Assembly (NCBI GenBank): GCA_013153105.1
Contig: JAADFC010000011.1
Location: 1 to 7,674 of the forward strand
Origin: Thermoproteota archaeon
GTDB taxonomy: Archaea; Thermoproteota; Thermoprotei_A; Sulfolobales; Pyrodictiaceae
Reading direction: 5' to 3'
Length of the DNA: 7,674 nucleotides
Below the pieces are notes generated by a model. That model saw nothing but the letters and a program-made list of their open reading frames with translations, was not told where the DNA came from and searched no databases. Position numbers and translations under genes: made by a program. This document shows, piece after piece, positions 5,435-7,674 of this stretch. The first letter of the stretch is position 1. Every line of letters begins with the position of its first letter.

Positions 5435-6108
5435 CCCCCGGCGGGGGTCTCGAGGGGTCTCACCCCGCCATCCTCGACCGCCACAACCCTGTCCGCGAGC
5501 CTAGCCGCGAGCCCGGTGTCGTGGGAGGCCACCGCCACCCCAGTGCCGTGGTCGCGGAGCTCCTCCAGCTTCTCGGCGAGCAGCCGCCTCCTACGGTAGT
5601 CCAGGTGGGCGAACGGCTCGTCGAGTATGAGTACCCTCGGCTTCACCGCCAGCGCCCTCGCCACCGCGACCAGCTGCTGGAGCCCCCTCGAGAGCCTCCG
5701 GGCCCTCTCGCCGAGCAGGCTCCCCGGTATACCGAGGGCCTCCGCCGCCTCCCTAGCAGCCTCCAGCGCCTCCCCGCGGGGGGCGCCGCGGAGCAGGAGG
5801 CCGAGAGCTATGTTCTCGAGCACCGTGCCCCGGACCAGTATCGGCTTCTCGTGGACGTACACCACGCGGCGGCGCAGCCTGAGCCTCCCGCTTCGGGGGA
5901 GGCTCCAGAACGGCTCCCCCCACGCCTCCACCAGCCCCCTCGACGGCTCCAAGAGGAGCCCGGCTATCTTGAGCAGGGTGGTCTTCCCGCTCCCGTTGGG
6001 GCCCACGACCAGCACAGCCTCCCCGGGGGAGACGGTGAAGTCGGCGCCGCGGAGCACCCACCGGCCGCGGCTGGTGTAGCGGTGCCAGACCCCGCGGAGC
6101 CGTATCAA
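5431..6108 (-). CDS. tupC: Tungstate ABC transporter, ATP-binding protein
   Basis: Cytoplasmic ATPase that drives oxyanion import through TupB. Numbered from TTG at 6108 (225 residues): Walker A GPNGSGKT (36-43), Walker B VLILDEP (159-165), D-loop AHLD (167-170) and switch His in ASHD (H196) are intact. Two motifs are odd: the Q-loop glutamine is replaced by His (VYVHEKP, H86), and the ABC signature reads LSRGLQ (139-144) instead of LSGGQ. The short length and lack of a C-terminal regulatory domain agree with TupC-type proteins. Start: GTG at 6117 would be only 2 bases from GGAGG, whereas TTG at 6108 is 11 bases from it, gives MIRLRGVWHRY, and overlaps the tupB stop as TTGA. I prefer TTG, but GTG is possible. 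The TAG stop shares a CTAG with the convergent plus-strand gene. Substrate is taken from the neighbouring binding protein. Confidence 0.92.
   Translation of the reverse strand: MIRLRGVWHRYTSRGRWVLRGADFTVSPGEAVLVVGPNGSGKTTLLKIAGLLLEPSRGLVEAWGEPFWSLPRSGRLRLRRRVVYVHEKPILVRGTVLENIALGLLLRGAPRGEALEAAREAAEALGIPGSLLGERARRLSRGLQQLVAVARALAVKPRVLILDEPFAHLDYRRRRLLAEKLEELRDHGTGVAVASHDTGLAARLADRVVAVEDGGVRPLETPAGG
5435..5447. repeat. GC hairpin just past the convergent stop codons
   Basis: CCCCC and GGGGG flank GGC, making a short strong stem immediately after the shared CTAG. For the plus-strand gene it lies right behind the stop; for tupC it is within the last codons. No T-run follows on either side, so a terminator role is only a possibility. 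Confidence 0.35.
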
Positions 6109-6740
6109 GGCTCCCACAGCCTCCTCGCAGCGTAGACCGCGGCGGCTGAGGCGAGCATGAGCCCAACCAGGACCGCCCCGAGCGAGACGGCAGCCTCGAA
6201 CTCCCCCTTGGAAACCTCCAACGCTATAGCGGTGGTGAGCGTCCTCGTGTACCCCCTGATGTTCCCGCCGACCATCAGCGCCACCCCAAGCTCGCCGACG
6301 GCCCTCGAGAACGCCATCACCATCGCAGCCACAAGCCCCGGCAGCGCCTCGCGGAGCGCGAGCCGCAGCGCCTGCCCCTCCGAGGCCCCCAGCGAGAGGG
6401 CAAGCTCGCCATACTCGGCGACCGCCGTGGAGAGGACCCGGTACCCCACCGCCACCAGGAGAGGGGTTACAAGCACGGCCTCCCCCAGCGCTATCGCGGC
6501 GGGCGTGTAGAGCAGCTCCAGGAAGCCGAGCGGCCCCCGGCGGCTCAGGAGCATGTAGAGCAGGAGCCCCACCAGCACCGTGGGCACTCCAACCAGGGCC
6601 TCGGCTGCCCTAGCCACGAGCGAGAAGCCAGGCCTCCTCGCAGCGAGGTACGCGAGCGGCAGGCTCCAAGAGGCTGCGAGCAGCGTGGCGGAGAGGGAGA
6701 TGTAGAGGCTCCTCAGGGTAACCTCGAGCAGCTCGCCCAT
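6105..6740 (-). CDS. tupB: Tungstate ABC transporter, permease
   Basis: Integral membrane subunit that forms the oxyanion channel. The 211-residue sequence shows about five hydrophobic helices (roughly 12-34, 44-66, 79-103, 132-157, 185-206), fewer and shorter than in many importers but usual for the TupB/CysU-like permeases. The cytoplasmic EAA loop that meets the ATPase is visible at 110-150: YGELALSLGAS, then ALREALPGL and SRAVGELG, with the conserved Gly at 118. Start is ATG at 6740, 6 bases after the tupA stop, with a GAGG ribosome site inside the end of tupA. The reading frame ends 4 bases into tupC if TTG is its start, so the two are probably translated together. No damage to the gene is seen. 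Confidence 0.94.
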   Translation of the reverse strand: MGELLEVTLRSLYISLSATLLAASWSLPLAYLAARRPGFSLVARAAEALVGVPTVLVGLLLYMLLSRRGPLGFLELLYTPAAIALGEAVLVTPLLVAVGYRVLSTAVAEYGELALSLGASEGQALRLALREALPGLVAAMVMAFSRAVGELGVALMVGGNIRGYTRTLTTAIALEVSKGEFEAAVSLGAVLVGLMLASAAAVYAARRLWEP

Positions 6741-6746
6741 AGACGG

Positions 6747-7674
6747 CTATCCCTCGGCCAGCGCCTCCCAGATGCGGCGAAGCTCATCCTCCCTACCCTC
6801 GGCGGGGTAGAAGAGCGGCCTCCCATACTCGTCGACGCCGTAGCGGGCTATGAGCTCCTGGTTCCTGTAGACGAACTCCTGGAACATCTCCGCCACCCTC
6901 CTCTCCTCCCCGCTGCAGCCCCTGACGAGGTAGACGCTGTAGATGTTGATCAGCTCGGTCGAGTTGGTGTAGAGTATCTCGAGCCCAGGCAGCCTCCCCT
7001 CACGCTTAAGCTTCAGGAAGGTACCGGTGTCAGTCAGCGTGTACGCCCCCAGCTCGTCCGCCATGACCAGCGTCTGGGCCATGCCCTGGCCGCTCTCCAG
7101 GTACCAGCTCCTCCCCCGGGGGTCGAGGCCCGCCATGCGCCATATGCTCATCTCCTTCACGTGCGTACCCGAGTTGTCGCCGCGGCTCACGAACCTCGCC
7201 CTACCCTCCTCGCCCGCCCTGTATATGCGGCGGAACGCGTCCACAGCGCTCTCAGCACCCCTCACCCCGGCAGGGTCCGACGGAGGGCCCGCTATGGCGA
7301 AGTAGTTGTAGGCGATAATCCTCCCGTCCTCCAGCACCCCCATCTCGATATACTTCTTCTCCAGGCTGGGCGCGTGGACGAACACCATGCACGCATCCCC
7401 GTTGGCCGCCCGGCGGAGCGCCTCACCGCTCCCCACGGCGATGAACTCTATCCTAGCCCCAGGGTGCACCTTCGAGAACTCCGCAGCCAGGTAGTCCAGG
7501 AGCCCCGTGGCGTAGAGGCTGGTGGTGGTTGTCACCCTGACCCTCACCGGCTCCCCTCCGTGGTCGAGGATGTAGGCCGCGGCGAGGATCACGGCTACGG
7601 CGAGGGCAGCTGCGGGAACCCATCTAGCCAGGGGCCACCACCCCCGCTGCAGTGGGGGCTCTGCAGCCCCCGGC
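6747..7674 (-). CDS. tupA: Tungstate-binding protein of the ABC transporter (5' end unresolved)
   Basis: Extracellular, membrane-held binding protein that captures tungstate (possibly molybdate) and delivers it to TupB. Numbered from GTG at 7592 (281 residues): TTTTSLYATGLLD (21-33), AVGSGEAL (52-59), FVHAP (71-75), GPPSDPAG (102-109), VSRGDNSGTH (135-144), WYLESGQGM (163-171) and YTLTDTGTF (184-192) form the full TupA motif series; the first Thr/Ser block and the SRGD..GT block are expected to line the oxyanion site. GTG 7592 is unlikely to be the true start: it has no ribosome site and cuts the hydrophobic signal segment in half. In the same frame upstream the codons give WWPLARWVPAAALAVAVILA, a positive n-region plus hydrophobic core, and the frame is open to the window edge without ATG, GTG or TTG. 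The start is therefore probably outside the window, or is a CTG (7631 or 7652). First visible gene of the tup operon. Confidence 0.92.
   Translation of the reverse strand, partial: PGAAEPPLQRGWWPLARWVPAAALAVAVILAAAYILDHGGEPVRVRVTTTTSLYATGLLDYLAAEFSKVHPGARIEFIAVGSGEALRRAANGDACMVFVHAPSLEKKYIEMGVLEDGRIIAYNYFAIAGPPSDPAGVRGAESAVDAFRRIYRAGEEGRARFVSRGDNSGTHVKEMSIWRMAGLDPRGRSWYLESGQGMAQTLVMADELGAYTLTDTGTFLKLKREGRLPGLEILYTNSTELINIYSVYLVRGCSGEERRVAEMFQEFVYRNQELIARYGVDEYGRPLFYPAEGREDELRRIWEALAEG
7641..7671. repeat. Overlapping alternative hairpins at the tupA 5' end
   Basis: Three runs, CCCCC (7641-7645), GGGGG (7654-7658) and CCCCC (7667-7671), are separated by two copies of CTGCAG (7647-7652, 7661-7666). 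Bases 7654-7660 and 7665-7671 pair perfectly over 7 bases with a 4-base loop. The alternative pairing 7641-7645 with 7654-7658 uses the same middle run, so only one hairpin can form. The region may be within the tupA coding frame or in its leader. Confidence 0.5.

Noticed and set aside
5362..6135. 257-codon plus-strand open frame opposite tupC
   Set aside because: Antisense shadow, Pro/Arg/His-rich, and it would cover the end of the membrane protein gene and all of a complete TupC.
1..7674. CRISPR arrays, tRNA or rRNA genes, insertion sequences, integrase sites
   Set aside because: No regularly spaced repeats, no tRNA-like cloverleaf sequence, no transposase or integrase gene and no long terminal repeats were seen on either strand.

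Overview
The window looks like chromosomal DNA of a GC-rich hyperthermophilic archaeon, most likely a crenarchaeon of the Desulfurococcales/Pyrodictiaceae type. Reasons: the trp operon uses a TrpB2-type beta subunit beside a short archaeal TrpA; promoters have archaeal BRE/TATA form; GGAGG/GGTG ribosome sites are common; several genes start with TTG, as is frequent in Aeropyrum-like genomes; and a tungstate transporter is present, fitting tungsten-enzyme metabolism. The exact genus cannot be told from the sequence.

Layout from left to right, all on the minus strand except one gene. (1) 1-2376 is a tryptophan operon read leftwards: trpA, trpB (TrpB2 type), a 101-base gap with two perfect inverted repeats, then the first 64 codons of trpD, cut by the left edge. 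Its promoter is a clear BRE/TATA at 2456-2469, which also shows that trpA starts at 2376 and not further upstream. (2) 2467-4953 is a tightly packed three-gene accessory unit read leftwards: an unrecognised 191-residue protein whose C-terminus carries a PCNA-interacting-type peptide (QLPLDAFI), an AAA15/21-like (SMC/ABC-type) ATPase of 462 residues, and a 172-residue PIN-like putative nuclease. The first junction overlaps by 4 bases (TTGA) and the second has a 7-base gap. The middle of this block is poorer in GC than its flanks. This is the most novel-looking part of the window and could be a DNA-linked effector or defence module, but that function is inferred only. (3) 4954-5104 is a divergent intergenic region with a shared TTAA promoter core. 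(4) 5105-5434, the only plus-strand gene, encodes a small coiled-coil protein with a C-terminal membrane helix. (5) 5431-7674 is a tungstate ABC-transporter operon read leftwards: tupA (binding protein, start not resolved at the right edge), tupB (permease) and tupC (ATPase with an unusual Q-loop and signature).

How they work together: trpA/trpB/trpD serve tryptophan biosynthesis. TupABC would bring in tungstate for pterin cofactor enzymes. The middle module is a separate transcription unit without obvious link to either. The plus-strand gene meets tupC tail to tail, sharing one CTAG for both stop codons. No rRNA, tRNA, CRISPR, insertion sequence or origin was seen.
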